Origin: Limosilactobacillus reuteri
Lineage (GTDB): Bacteria > Bacillota > Bacilli > Lactobacillales > Lactobacillaceae
Length of the DNA: 64,000 nucleotides
Direction: 5' to 3'
Assembly: GCF_003072625.1 (NCBI RefSeq)
Contig: NZ_CP027805.1
Span: forward strand, 1,300,001-1,364,000
Position numbers and translations under genes: made by a program. The notes under the pieces are model-generated. The model was not told where the DNA came from, ran no database searches, and saw only the letters and a program-made list of their open reading frames with translations. Of this stretch, positions 1-10,620 are shown one piece after another (the stretch's first letter is position 1; each line of letters opens with the position of its first letter).

Positions 1-902
1 TTACGTCTTAGCCAATAATTATTATATTTAAGCTCATTAGCAGGTGTTAAGAGTAATTTCCAAAAATGCTTAAGTGCACGCCACTCATGAGTGGCAGCAC
101 CAGCGCGATTCATTACTTGAATCCTGATTTTATTTAATGCACGATACGCTTGAGCAACGATGTGAAAATGATCAGCGATAATTATAGCGTGAGGGAAGAG
201 TTCATGAATTAAGTGACGATATGGAGTGTATAAGTCAACTGTTACTGTTTGAACTGCTAGGCGTGCTGAACGGTCATATCGAAGAAAGTAGTTCCGCAAA
301 TAACTATTTTTTCGTGACAGGATAATGTCAAGTGTCCGTTTATTTTCAATGTTCATTAGAATCATACTCATTCCACTGGGCGCAAAGCGACCAGATTTAA
401 AATCATCAAAAGCAATATGACGAGGCAACCAATGATAGTTAGGCTTGAAAAATTGATCAAGGTTTGTAATGACTCGTCTAATTGTCCAGTCAGAGACATT
501 TAGTTCTTTGGCTAAATCACTTTGTGATTCATTTTTCGTCAGAAGCATCATGGCTCGTTGTTTTATCGCTAAAGAAATATGATCATGATAATTAATATCT
601 CTAACAGCCGCTAATTTAGTAATTACTTCAGGACAAGAAGAGGAAGCTTTACAGATATATTTTTGCTTTTTAATCGACCAGATTGTTGGTTTAAAGTGAA
701 GCTCTGGTCCCAAGCAACTAACTATTTTATAGCCATTCTTACACATTAGCTGTCCACATCGTGAGCAATGCATAGGATAAGTTTGGATGAGATGGACAAT
801 GATTTGATTAGGTTGATCTTCAATTGGATTATCAAAGTTCTTTTCATCTAGTTTGAGATAGGGATCTTTAACTCCTAAGATAGTTCTGATAGAATTGTTC
901 AT
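1..902 (-). CDS. ISL3-family transposase, 3' end cut by the window edge
   Basis: Three hundred codons are open from the ATG at 902 to the edge of the window with no stop. The N-terminus has a zinc-finger-like CSRCGQLMC, then a helix-turn-helix stretch (SQSDLAKELNVSDWTIRRVI), then a DDE-type core beginning HIAFDDFKSG and later IIADHFHIV. These are the usual parts of ISL3 transposases, which move the element by cut-and-paste. The family length is near 420-430 residues, so roughly the last quarter is missing. Whether the full gene is intact cannot be judged here. Confidence 0.85.
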   Translation of the reverse strand, partial: MNNSIRTILGVKDPYLKLDEKNFDNPIEDQPNQIIVHLIQTYPMHCSRCGQLMCKNGYKIVSCLGPELHFKPTIWSIKKQKYICKASSSCPEVITKLAAVRDINYHDHISLAIKQRAMMLLTKNESQSDLAKELNVSDWTIRRVITNLDQFFKPNYHWLPRHIAFDDFKSGRFAPSGMSMILMNIENKRTLDIILSRKNSYLRNYFLRYDRSARLAVQTVTVDLYTPYRHLIHELFPHAIIIADHFHIVAQAYRALNKIRIQVMNRAGAATHEWRALKHFWKLLLTPANELKYNNYWLRR

Positions 903-1019
903 GAAAGATGGTCCTTTCTTAACGAAGACGGGGTCCAACCATCTTTCGCTTTTTTATTTTAAATTTTAAACAAATAAAGCACTGATGTTAAATCCATCAG
1001 TACTTAAAATTGTAGAGCC
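1..1019 (-). mobile_element. ISL3-family insertion sequence, one end (continues past window start)
   Basis: The transposase frame starts at 902 and runs off the left edge. Between its start and about 1019 there is a hairpin (AAAGATGGT at 905-913 pairing with ACCATCTTT at 938-946) and a second inverted pair (GCACTGATG / CATCAGTAC at 979-1002). The sequence ends in TAGAGCC at 1013-1019, which read outwards-in is GGCTCTA, the type of terminus known for ISL3 elements. The other end and the target duplication lie outside the window, so the boundary at 1019 is inferred. Confidence 0.7.
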
Positions 1020-1045
1020 GGATTTTTTAATTAAAGGAGGATATC

Positions 1046-1966
1046 ATGAATCTTAATGACGCAATTCAAGAATGTTGGAGCAAAATTGATGAAGGTCAGG
1101 TAGCAACCTACATTCCCGCTTTAGCAAAAGTTGACCCTTATCAACTTGGCGTTTACCTTTTTGACGTCACAAATGATAAAAAAGCAGAAGCAGGCGCATC
1201 GCAAGTTCGATTTGCCATCGAAAGCGTCTCGAAAGTAATCACCCTCCTCTACGCAATTGAACGTTTAGGCTTGTCAGCAGTTGAAGAACAAGTCGGAACA
1301 CGCCAAACTGGCTTCCCCTTCGATACAATCCTTAACATGGAAATTACCAAAGAGACCCATCCCCTCAACGCTTTTATTAACAGTGGCGCCATCCTCATTA
1401 GTTCATTAATCGAAGAACAAGATGGGCTTTCTCCCTTTGACCAAATCCTTGAATTTAGTCGTAAAATCTGCAATGATCCCGATATCACCCTCAACGAAGA
1501 ATTTTATCAATCGGAGTTGCGAACCGGGGATATGAATCGGTCGTTAGCCTACTATCTCAAGGCCAAAGAAGTCCTCACTAATGACGTAACCCTTAGCCTT
1601 GACACCTATCTTAAACAGTGTTCAATGATGGTCACTTGTCAAAGCCTAGCTAATCTCGGCGCCGTCCTCGCTAATGACGGGATCGCTCCTTGGAATAATG
1701 AATGAATTATTTCAAGCGAGGCCGCAACATATACAAAATCAGTCATGATGACGACGGGCCTCTACAATGAATCGGGAACTTATTCCGTTAGAATCGGTGT
1801 ACCGACTAAAAGCGGTGTCGGTGGCGGTTTAGTTTCTGCTGCCCCCAATCATTACGGGATCAGAATTTTCAGTCCGGCACTCGACCATGCTGGTAATAGT
1901 GTTGCCGAGCTAGCACTCCTTGAACTCATCAGTAAAAAATTAAAGCTTGATATTTTTAGGTACTAG
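1046..1966 (+). pseudogene. glsA: Glutaminase, broken by one in-frame TGA
   Basis: Glutaminase hydrolyses glutamine to glutamate and ammonia. Reading through one stop gives about 306 residues, the normal family length. The first part carries the serine beta-lactamase-like SVSK catalytic motif near residue 60 and NAFINSGAI. The frame stops at TGA 1703-1705 and continues in the same frame as IISSEAATYTKSVMMTTGLY and GVPTKSGVGGG, which are conserved C-terminal glutaminase sequences. In the family the codon after NE is normally Arg (GER), so a single CGA to TGA change explains the break. The start is well supported by AAAGGAGG at 1035-1042. In Lactobacillaceae glutaminase supports glutamate-dependent acid resistance; here it should be inactive. 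Confidence 0.85.
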
Positions 1967-2131
1967 TTGCAAATATTCGCCTCCTTATCGGGATCTACTT
2001 AATTATATTCAACGTTCAATCCATTTTCGTTAATTTACTATTCCAATTCAATATTCAGGTACATACCAAGAATATTTTTAGTATAATTAAGGCAATTGAT
2101 GCATACGCTTTCACCAATAAGGAGGTTTCTC

Positions 2132-3115
2132 ATGATGTATCCAGTAACAATCGGTCATTCAGAAATTAAAGTAAATCCCCTCGGTCTTGGAACAAACGCT
2201 GTTGGCGGTTATAATCTCTTCCCAGGTTTAGATGATCAAGCCGGCATTGATCTTGTTAAGACTGCTTTAGATAATGGAATTAATTTATTAGATACTGCCT
2301 ATGTCTATGGCTTGGGTCATTCAGAGGAACTGATTGGGCAAGCCATTCAAGATTATGATCGGCATAAAATCATCATTGCAACAAAGGGCGCTCATGATTT
2401 TTCAACGGGTAAAGAAGTTATTAATAATGATCCGGATTTTATTACTAAGCAGGTCAATGACAGTTTAAAACGGTTGTAAACTGACTACATTGACATTTAC
2501 TATCTGCACTTCCCTGATCATGATACGCCGAAAGCAGAAGCAGTCGGTGCTCTGCAGAAATTACGGGAAGAAGGAAAGATTCGGGCAATCGGAATTTCCA
2601 ATTTCAGTCTTGATCAAATTAAAGAGGCAAATGCGGATGGTTACGTTGACATTGTAGAAGACGAATTCAGCCTTCTTCATCAAGATCATTTAACGGAAGG
2701 AATGCTAGACTACCTAAATGAAAATAAGATCAGCTTTGTCCCTTACTTCCCGCTAGCTTCTGGACTATTGACTGGAAAGTATACCACTGATGCAACATTC
2801 CCCGCTGATGATATCCGCAGTCAGATTGCAGACTTTAAAGAACCGCGTTACAGCACAATCTTACATGCTGTTGATCTCGTCCGTCCAATTGCTGATAACC
2901 ATCATGCTACGATTGCTCAAATAATCCTTGCATGGTACCTGCAAAATCCACTCATTACTGCGGTGATTCCAGGAGCTAAAAATGCCCGTCAAGTACTCTC
3001 TAATGCAAAAGCAATGAAAATTGAACTTTCGACTGATGAATATCAAACAATTGAACAAGCATTCAATCAATTTAAACAAATTAAAAGTGGTAAATCATTA
3101 AAAGATCCAGACTAA
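2132..3115 (+). pseudogene. Aldo/keto reductase, broken by one in-frame TAA
   Basis: This is an NAD(P)H-dependent aldo/keto reductase of about 327 residues if the stop is read through. AAGGAGG at 2119-2125 selects the ATG at 2132. Motifs seen are GLGTNAVGGYNLF, the catalytic NLLDTAYVYG (Asp/Tyr) and, after the break, TDYIDIYYLHFPD and VIPGAK. The TAA at 2477-2479 falls between SLKRL and TDYID, where relatives have Gln, so CAA to TAA is the simplest cause. The frame is the same on both sides. A TATAAT -10 lies at 2082-2087. The substrate cannot be told. Confidence 0.85.
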
Positions 3116-3153
3116 GGGGAAAAACCACCAAATCGTTTAAAAAGGAATTTATC

Positions 3154-4653
3154 ATGAATTATTTCATCACTAGCCGGCAAGATTTACACACCTCGGCCAT
3201 CGAACTTGCCCAAGTCAAACGGCTACGAATTTTTGATCATCTAAATGTCCCTGCGACCATTGTCACGATGCTGTATAACTTCGACCATCAAACTGTTGAA
3301 GAAAAACTTAAAGTTAAAGGTCGCGTCCTTAATATCTATCAGTTTTATCAACAGCTTCCTTATCGTGATGATCCCACAGTTGATCAAGCCATTATCAAGC
3401 AGGCGTTGACTGTCCCTGGCTGCCAAGTTAAGGACAATTGTGCCCTACGCAACGGCAAAGTGCGGGTTTGCGTAAACTTCCGCAACGGATGGTTATACTA
3501 TATCGACTACCTTGATCAGTACGGCTTTACCAATCGACGGGACTTTTACGATCAAGGATGGCGGACCTATACTGAATATTTTGAAGATAAGGGACGGTTA
3601 ATTGCCCGCCAGTATTACGATCATGATGGACAGGTAAAAATAATCTATCATTATCGCGGTGGTGAAGGTAATGTCCCCATTCTTACCCTCATCCAGCTAG
3701 TTGATCAAGGTCAGGAATGGCAATTTGATAATGAAATCGAATTTCGGACGCACTTTTTAGATGAGCTTGTTGGAGATGATCCCCAATCAATCCTTATCAG
3801 TGATCGTTCTAACATCGCTTTAAAGGCATTTACGCTAATGAAAAAGCCGGCAAGACGGTACCAAGTATTTCACTCGGCCTTTACCGACAACGGTCAAAGC
3901 AACGGACCGATTTCGGCAATCTATCAACCAATTGCAACAATGCTCGCAAATGGACAGCTAAGTGGTCTGATCTCTGCCACGCAACGGGAAGCTCAAGACG
4001 CTGCGAAACAGTTCCAAACCATAGTTACGGCATTCCAGTGACCTATTTAACAAGCACAGAGCTCGCAAAAGAAATCCCCCCTTGCCCATCGCCAAACCGG
4101 AAAATTCATCGCGGTTGCCCGGCTTTCTAAAATCAAACAGCTTGATCATATTATCAATGCGATTATTCGACTCCATCATGACCTTCCGCAAGTGACCCTT
4201 GATATTTATGGTTATAGCGATAGTTGGAATAAAAACCAAACCGCTAATGCTCTCAAGTCATTGGTGAAGGAAAATAAAGCTGAGAGCTATATTAATTTTG
4301 TCGGCTATTGTAATAACCTTAGCGTTGCTTATGAACATGCCCAAGCAGAGATTTTAACAAGCTATTATGAAGGCTTTGCAATGGCAGTTCTAGAAGCACA
4401 GGGTCATGGTTGCCCAGTTGTTAGTTATGACATCAATTATGGACCAGCAGATATAATCGATGACCAGCAGAGCGGTAAACTGATTCCGCCTAACGACCAA
4501 GAAGCCTTATATCAGCAATTAAGAAAATTATTAGAAGAGCGTGCCCTCGCAAAGAAGTACGCCCACCATGCACAAAAAGCAGCCAAAAAATACCGCTTCG
4601 ATCATGTCGCTAAAAAGTGGCAAAAGTTAATTAGTGATACAGAAAGGGAGTAA
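3154..4653 (+). pseudogene. Glycosyltransferase (GT4 type, TagE/GtfA-like), frameshifted
   Basis: The first 295 codons resemble the long N-terminal part of poly(glycerol-phosphate)-type or accessory-Sec-type glucosyltransferases. After TGA 4039 the GT4 nucleotide-sugar domain resumes in the same frame as GKFIAVARLSKIKQLDHII, and continues through a long stretch to EGFAMAVLEAQGHGCPVVSY and the end at 4653. Between them the other frame encodes IPVTYLTSTELAKEI, so two compensating shifts, one near 4010-4030 and one at the C6 run around 4074-4080, best explain it. Intact length would be near 500 residues. It converges on the adhesin gene and shares a terminator with it; that it once glycosylated that surface protein is only a guess. 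Confidence 0.75.
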
Positions 4654-4690
4654 TCCTCACAGCCAAAATAGCTGAGGGTTACTCCTTTTT
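4644..4690. terminator. Bidirectional intrinsic terminator
   Basis: AAGGAGTAA and CCTCAGC pair with GCTGAGG and TTACTCCTTTTT around a short loop. It lies between the convergent glycosyltransferase and adhesin pseudogenes and has A/T runs on both sides, so it can serve both. Confidence 0.8.
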
Positions 4691-7600
4691 AGTAGGAAAT
4701 TAGTCTTTCCGTTTCTTATTTACTTTTGTTAAGCCAAGTGCTGAGAGAAGATCAGCAAAACCGAGACCAATTAAGCTTGATGACTTTTGATTACCAGTTT
4801 GTGGCAATTGTTGAGTGCCTTGCTTAGTAGTTGGTTGCGTTGATGAAGAATTAGTAGATTCAATAATAGAAGTTTCACCTTGCTTGGCAATGACCTGGGT
4901 AGTCATTGATTGTGGTTCTTCATTCTTTTGTTCACTTGGCTGTTCTGTTGGTTGTGTTGGAGTAGTTTCATATGTCACAGTGACGATTCCCAAATCAGGA
5001 TTATCCTTATCTGGATTAATCTTATGAGCATCGACCTTCTCAATGTCAACTAGTTCATAACCAACTGCGCTAGGTGTCTTAGAAACAACTTCACCTAAAG
5101 TATCATCCTTGGCTGTCCATGGAGTGGTTTTCAGAATCGTTACTTTTCCGTCTTTGCCAGTGGTGGAGGAAATATTTCTAGTAAAGGTTACAGTTTGCTT
5201 GTAAGTGTTCTTGCCATCCGGTGAACCGTTAACGCTCTCAAAATGAACGCCACCATCTTTAGTACCACGGTAGACAACAGTTCTAGTGAAGGTCTTTGTT
5301 TCCACTTTAACATCAACTTTTGGTAAGTCATGACTTTCATCTGGACCAGTTTCACTCTTATTCTTTTCGTAGACTAATTGAAGGTCTTGAGGATTCTCTG
5401 AAGTTGGTGTCAAAACTATCTCGTTAGCTGTACCGCTAATCCAGTGCCAAGTACCAACCATATCATCAGCAGTTGCGTACTTATCACCCGTATTTAAGGT
5501 AATGTACTTCTGAACTACTTCATCCATAGTTTGAGTGTCATGATTCCATTCAATATTACCAGCTTTAGTGGTTGCAACTTGAACATCGTTACCATTAGCA
5601 TCCTTAACAGTTTCTGGGGTTGTGGTTTGACCAGTTACCATATCTACATAAATATGACCATCAAATGTAACCTTTTGAGGAACTGGATCATGTAAAGGAC
5701 TCTTGGCATCATTATTTACAACAAAGGTAATAGTGCGAGTAAATTTCTTATGTAAATCACTTGGGTCTACAATTGGATTACCATCTGGATCTTTTGGCAC
5801 TTCATCAACTGGAGTGTTTGGTGTAATGTCCTTAACTGCGTGTCTGAAGTAAACATTAAAGTGACTAGTTTCCTTACCATACTTATCAGTAGGGTGGTAA
5901 CCGGTATCAACGAAAACGTAAATTTGACTTTCGAGGTTAGAAATCCACTTTCCATTGTTATTAAAGTGGATTAATTCTCCAGTTATACCTTCACTATCAC
6001 TTGCAGGATCAGTGTTACCAAGTTGGATCTTACGGTTCATACCATAAGTGATATCCCAGTAAGTAATATCAGCGTCAACATTTTGAACGTATTTAAGAGT
6101 TACATCGTAAACTTCCTTAAAGTTTGGATCACTTGGATCTGGAACCGTGAATTCAGGAGCATTGTTAGCAGTAGCTTCAGTTACAAGCCACTTCTCTGCA
6201 AGCTTACCATCAGTAATGACAGGCTTAGTGACTTGATTGAAACTCCCTTATTGTTATCAACTGTTGAACCATCGCCAGCAGTTGCTGTCCAAGTAATAGT
6301 GCCAGGAGTAGTAAGAGCAATTAATACCTGCTGACCAGTAAGAGCATCAGTGCCTTCTACAGTCTGGACGTTCCTACCGTTTACCATATCAATATAAACA
6401 GTACCTTCAAAAGTGATCTTTTGGGTAGTGTCATCAAGTAATGGTGTCTGATCCTTTTCAGTTACGTAGTGAATAATCCGATCAGCACTCTTACTTAAAT
6501 CTTCTGGCTTAACACTAGAATTCTCTGGTGGATTTGGTGTCTTAGAAGTGATTTTGACAGCTTTATGGTTCAAGTAAATGTATTGACCTTGAACGCCATG
6601 AGTTAAAGTTTGCTTACCAAGTAAATCACCCTTGGCACTATCAGACAAACCAATTAAAACATAGCCAGCTTTTTCGTACTGCTGGACTCCACAACTTCTG
6701 CGTAGCATCTGGAGTGTCGCCAACATAGGTCTTCTCTTCACTACCGACACCAGTTACTTGATGATTTTTCAATTCCGTACCATCAGTTGGTTCGTAGATA
6801 GTCTTCCCTTCAACCCCATTAACGTCGATGTAGTAAATGTTATATTGAGCCTTTTGCTTATAGACCAAGTAACCATCAGCAATCTTATTAGGAGTATCGC
6901 TCTTCCAAGTGTCGCTAGTTGGATCGCCGTAAGATACTTCACCGTTCTTGTCAGTTGAAACTAAGTACCATGCGCCTCCATCAGTTCCACGCTTTGCAGC
7001 TTCATCAGTAGATAAGGTAATAGTTTCTGGAGTTGTAATGGCAGCAAAGTTCTTATTATCTGTTGTCAAGCCAGTACTCTTGTCAGCATTTACAGTCCAA
7101 GTAATTGCAGGAACCGGATCAGTATTAGCGGTATCTACAATCCAATCGCCGTTTGCATCTTGTTTTGCATTTACGCGGTTACCTGTTACAGCATCCGTAT
7201 AGTAAGTACTGCTAGTTAAAGTTACATTTTGTGTAGTATCGTCTTGTAACTGCTTGCCATCCTTAGTATTAGCTACATAGTGAATGGTACGATTAGCAGT
7301 CTTAGTATCAGTGTGTGCGACAGCACGGTGAACCAACTTAACTACACGCTTTTTATGTTGCAAATTGCGGTTATTATCATAGACATCTTCAAGTTCATAA
7401 GTTAAATCATCTGGATCACTTGAAACTAACGCATAACCATTATCAGTATAAGCTTTCAAGATATCATCATAGTTTAAAGAGCTACTTGACTTCAAAGTAC
7501 CCGATAGATCAACATTGATAGCATCTGTGTTATAAGTGTTGTCCTGAGCTTGATAACTATAAGCTTCGTACTTTTGATTTTTATTATTTTTCTTATCCTT

Positions 7601-8432
7601 TGGGGTAATGTGTGGCTTGCCAGTGATGTATTCACTGTTTAAATCTACCCGTAATTGTTTACTTGCAGTAAAGTTAGACAAGACAGAAGCATTGGCATCT
7701 CCATTAGTTACATCTTCAAATGTAATATCCACCGGTTGATCGTGGTAGTAGTAAATAGTGGTTATAGCAGGGTTATTTACCTCTTCAAGAGAACCACCAG
7801 TTCCTTTATATAATTTTCCTTTAATCGTAGAATAAGTATTCGTATCTTGAAGAACGTCGCTACCTGTATCTGGAACTTTAGGATCGAAAGTATGCCAATT
7901 TTCAATTGGAGTTACATCTTCACCTTCAAAAAGGATAGTTCCAGATGGATATGCCGCTTGAGCCTTACCAAAATTGTTTAATGCACCTTGATTATCTGTG
8001 ATCAAGCCAACTGCATAATCAAAAATCGACCACTTAAAGTGTCATGCAATACTTGGGTATCTTCTTTACTAGTTTTAGGTGCATCTGTAAGTCTAGATTC
8101 AAAACTATTAGCATCATGAACAGTTGTGGTAGGAGTGTTACCATTAGCAGGAATATTACTAAACTCAGGCTTATTATCACCATAGGAAATTAGTGCATTC
8201 CAACCTTGTGTTGAGTTATATTTACCTTCATTATAGTAACCATTTTTAATGACATTGAGCGGCTTATCCTTAGGATTCATAACGTTTAAATTTTTATCAT
8301 TATCATGATAATAATATTTAAAGTCAACTTCCCGTTTAGCAGCATACCAACGAAAAATATCAGATGGTGTTGAAGTGATGTGGTTAACATAGATGTTATA
8401 CTTTTGACCATCTTGAATCTTTTTATCTAAAT

Positions 8433-9487
8433 GGCAGATTGTAAAATTTGAGTTGAACATTTAAGTGGACAGAAAAACCCATCAAGGTCTTTAATGGTGT
8501 TGCCACAACATTCCATTAGAAAGAAGGACCTTAATGGGCACCACTATTTTATCATTCCAGAACCGCATTGTCATTGAAACGCTTCATAATGAAGGACGTT
8601 CCTTACGATACATCGCTAATTACTTAGGCTTTAGTAAAACCACAGTCTTTAACGAACTTCACCGGCTCAACGGTGAGTATCAAGCTGAACTAGCGCAAAC
8701 TGACTTTGAACGCAAGGTTAGTCAACGGGGGCGGAAGTCTTCACTCACTAAAAGCCTTAAGCACTTGATTGAGGAAAAGATTCAAGTCCAGAAGTGGTCC
8801 CCTGAACAAGTTGCCCATGTAGTTGGGATTGCCTACAAGACGGTCTATAACTGGATTGATCAAGGATGGCTTGATGTACAGTTACCCGATTTGCCTGATC
8901 ATGGAATTCGTCGTCATCGTGCTAAAGAAAAGCGTGGTACGTTCAGTCACGGCCGCTCCATTGAGGAGCGTCCTCATAAAGTCGAAACTCGCCAAGAATT
9001 CGGCCACTTTGAAGCTGATACCGTACTTTCTGGCAAACGTAAAGGTCAAGCTGTGGCGACTTTTGTGGAGCGTAAGAGTCGCCTGACAATTGTTAAACGG
9101 CTCCATGGTCGCGACAGTCAGTCCATGACTCAAGCCGTACTTGAACTAGCTAGTCAACTTCAAGACAAGCTCAAGACGCTTACCGTGGATCATGGGAAAG
9201 AGTTCGCTAACTATCAGGCAATTGAACAGCTAACAGGTACTCAGGTTTATTTTGCCCATGCTTATTCACCACATGAACGCGGTAGTAATGAGAACCGTAA
9301 CCGAGTTTTGCGACGGTTTATTCCCAAGGGACAAGCCATTGAAGAGCTGAGCGATCGCCAGCTGGTTCAAATCAATTGGTATCTGAATTCCCGACCACTT
9401 AAATGTCTTAACTGGCACACACCAATCGAGATCTTCTTGCTTAATCTACGTCACTAAATTCGTTCAAGTTATTTCTTGCAATCTGCC
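8433..9487 (+). mobile_element. IS30-family element inserted in the adhesin gene
   Basis: The element has imperfect terminal inverted repeats, with GGCAGATTG at 8433-8441 matching CAATCTGCC at 9479-9487 and similarity that continues inwards through TTGAAC. It is flanked by a 4-bp direct repeat AAAT (8429-8432 and 9488-9491). Removing the element and one AAAT rejoins the adhesin frame perfectly as DEQEIDLDKKIQDGQ, which confirms both boundaries. Its length is 1055 bp. Confidence 0.9.
8534..9457 (+). CDS. IS30-family transposase, intact
   Basis: This 307-residue protein is full length for the family. It has an N-terminal helix-turn-helix (RSLRYIANYLGFSKTTVFNE), then the DDE catalytic core: FGHFEADTVLSGKR with the first Asp, TVDHGKEFANY with the second Asp, and HERGSNENRNRVLRR with the Glu. 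The start is supported by AAGAAGGA just upstream. It is the only IS30 transposase in the window whose reading frame is uninterrupted, so it may be active. It reads opposite to the adhesin it disrupts. Confidence 0.93.
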   Translation: MGTTILSFQNRIVIETLHNEGRSLRYIANYLGFSKTTVFNELHRLNGEYQAELAQTDFERKVSQRGRKSSLTKSLKHLIEEKIQVQKWSPEQVAHVVGIAYKTVYNWIDQGWLDVQLPDLPDHGIRRHRAKEKRGTFSHGRSIEERPHKVETRQEFGHFEADTVLSGKRKGQAVATFVERKSRLTIVKRLHGRDSQSMTQAVLELASQLQDKLKTLTVDHGKEFANYQAIEQLTGTQVYFAHAYSPHERGSNENRNRVLRRFIPKGQAIEELSDRQLVQINWYLNSRPLKCLNWHTPIEIFLLNLRH

Positions 9488-10252
9488 AAATCAATTTCTT
9501 GCTCATCATCGCTAGCAATTTTATACCCTGCCAATTGAAAATTATCCTTCTTATAATCAAGCCAATCTTGATATTCTTTCACTAACCGATCTGAGTCTTC
9601 TTGATTGAAGTCATCATCAGGTGTTCTAAAATGATAACCTCCAATATCATTATCGCTATGACTATCATAGATAACACGCGAAACACCAACACTATAACCA
9701 TTTCCATCTTTATCAGCTAAAATAGCTGTACCATACTTGGTATAGGCATTTTGCTTAATTAAATCGCTATCCATTTGTTTTTGAATGGCTTCACGCAAAG
9801 TATCGCCATCATTAAATTTACCAGTGTAAGTAAAAGCTACTCCGTTACCCTGATATGCATCTGGCGTTTGCGGATCAATATCATCATAATCATAAATATT
9901 CAGGGTAGCTGTGATCTGCTTTGCTGGGTCTACGACTTTTGATTCGTTAAACTAATTTGTAACAATCGGTTGCTGATTGACGCCCGAATTTAAAATCTGA
10001 GTATTATTATTCTCATTAACAGTTGTTTCAGCTTGACTTCCATTTGTTTGCGAACTGAGTACTGTCTTTGATTGGGCTTCATTTTGATTAACCGTGTTGG
10101 TGCTTGCCGGTTCCTCACTTGATACTGCTGTTTCTTTATTTACATCATTAACCTCATTAGCAGCTTGTTGATCAGCGCTCTATGGTTCTTCACTAGTTGT
10201 TGAACTAGTCGCAACGGTTGGCGTTGGTGTACTATTAGCGTGTGCTACTGTA

Positions 10253-10262
10253 CCCCCCCCCC
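10253..10262 (-). repeat. Homopolymeric C/G tract in the adhesin signal peptide
   Basis: Ten consecutive C residues on the + strand read as ten G residues in the coding strand, just after the YSIRK signal (FIM then poly-Gly). With ten G the frame is lost within a few codons. Nine or twelve G would join MGGG to TVAHANS and to the downstream frame. Such tracts change length easily during replication. Confidence 0.8.
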
Positions 10263-10570
10263 ATAATGAAAGGGGTTCCTAATAAGACAGATGCAACCCC
10301 AATACTGAGTTTGCGTAAACCAAATTGTTGCCGTTGCTGTTCCATTTTACGTACATATTCTTGCGTATTATTCTTCGACATTCCATATCCCCCGTATGTC
10401 TGTACGTCATAACTTATAATTTATTTTCGAGAACATTCTAGCACATATTTATCGAACAATAAATATAAAATTATTATTTCATTAATGGTGAATGGTGGAA
10501 TTACTTTTAAATACATTTTTTCGCTTGATATTGCGATAAAGAAATCGATTTCTCACCCCAGCAAAAAAGT

Positions 10571-10620
10571 AAAAAAAATACTAGTCAGCAAGCATTCGTC
10601 TACTTACTGACTAGTATTTT
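10571..10620 (-). terminator. Intrinsic terminator of trmB
   Basis: AAATACTAGTCAG pairs with CTGACTAGTATTT, and on the minus strand the stem is followed by a run of eight T. The trmB stop codon touches the upstream arm. The 190 bases between this and the adhesin start (10382-10570) hold only that gene's AT-rich promoter region. Confidence 0.85.

Larger units (their letters stand above)
4700..10381 (-). pseudogene. Large YSIRK/LPXTG mucus-binding adhesin, multiply disrupted
   Basis: The gene begins at the ATG at 10381 with a YSIRK-type export signal (FGLRKLSIGVASVLLG) and ends with a sortase anchor, LPQTG, a hydrophobic stretch and a KKRKD tail. Between are a low-complexity Ser/Thr/Gln region, then degenerate repeats of about 180-200 residues of the MucB2/MucBP type (RTIHYVANTKDGKQLQDD, RIIHYVTEKDQTPLLDD, RTITFVVNNDAKSPLHD, RTVVYRGTKDGG), plus a MucBP-like YNIYYIDVNGVEG. 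Without the insertion sequence it would encode about 1540 residues. Lesions are a 10-G tract that puts the signal peptide out of frame (10253-10262), TAG at 10180-10182 and at 9952-9954, IS30 at 8433-9487, and 1-nt shifts near 8025, 6690 and 6242. The protein cannot be made as it stands. Related Mub/CmbA proteins bind host mucus. Confidence 0.9.

Noticed and set aside
3154-4653. Accessory SecA2/SecY2 serine-rich adhesin export locus
   Set aside because: Only one glycosyltransferase remnant is present and the adhesin has a standard YSIRK signal, not the serine-rich type; no secA2, secY2 or asp genes are seen.
8002-8460. A separate small surface protein beginning MFNSNFTICHL
   Set aside because: The first eleven residues are encoded by the IS30 end; the rest is adhesin sequence in its normal frame.
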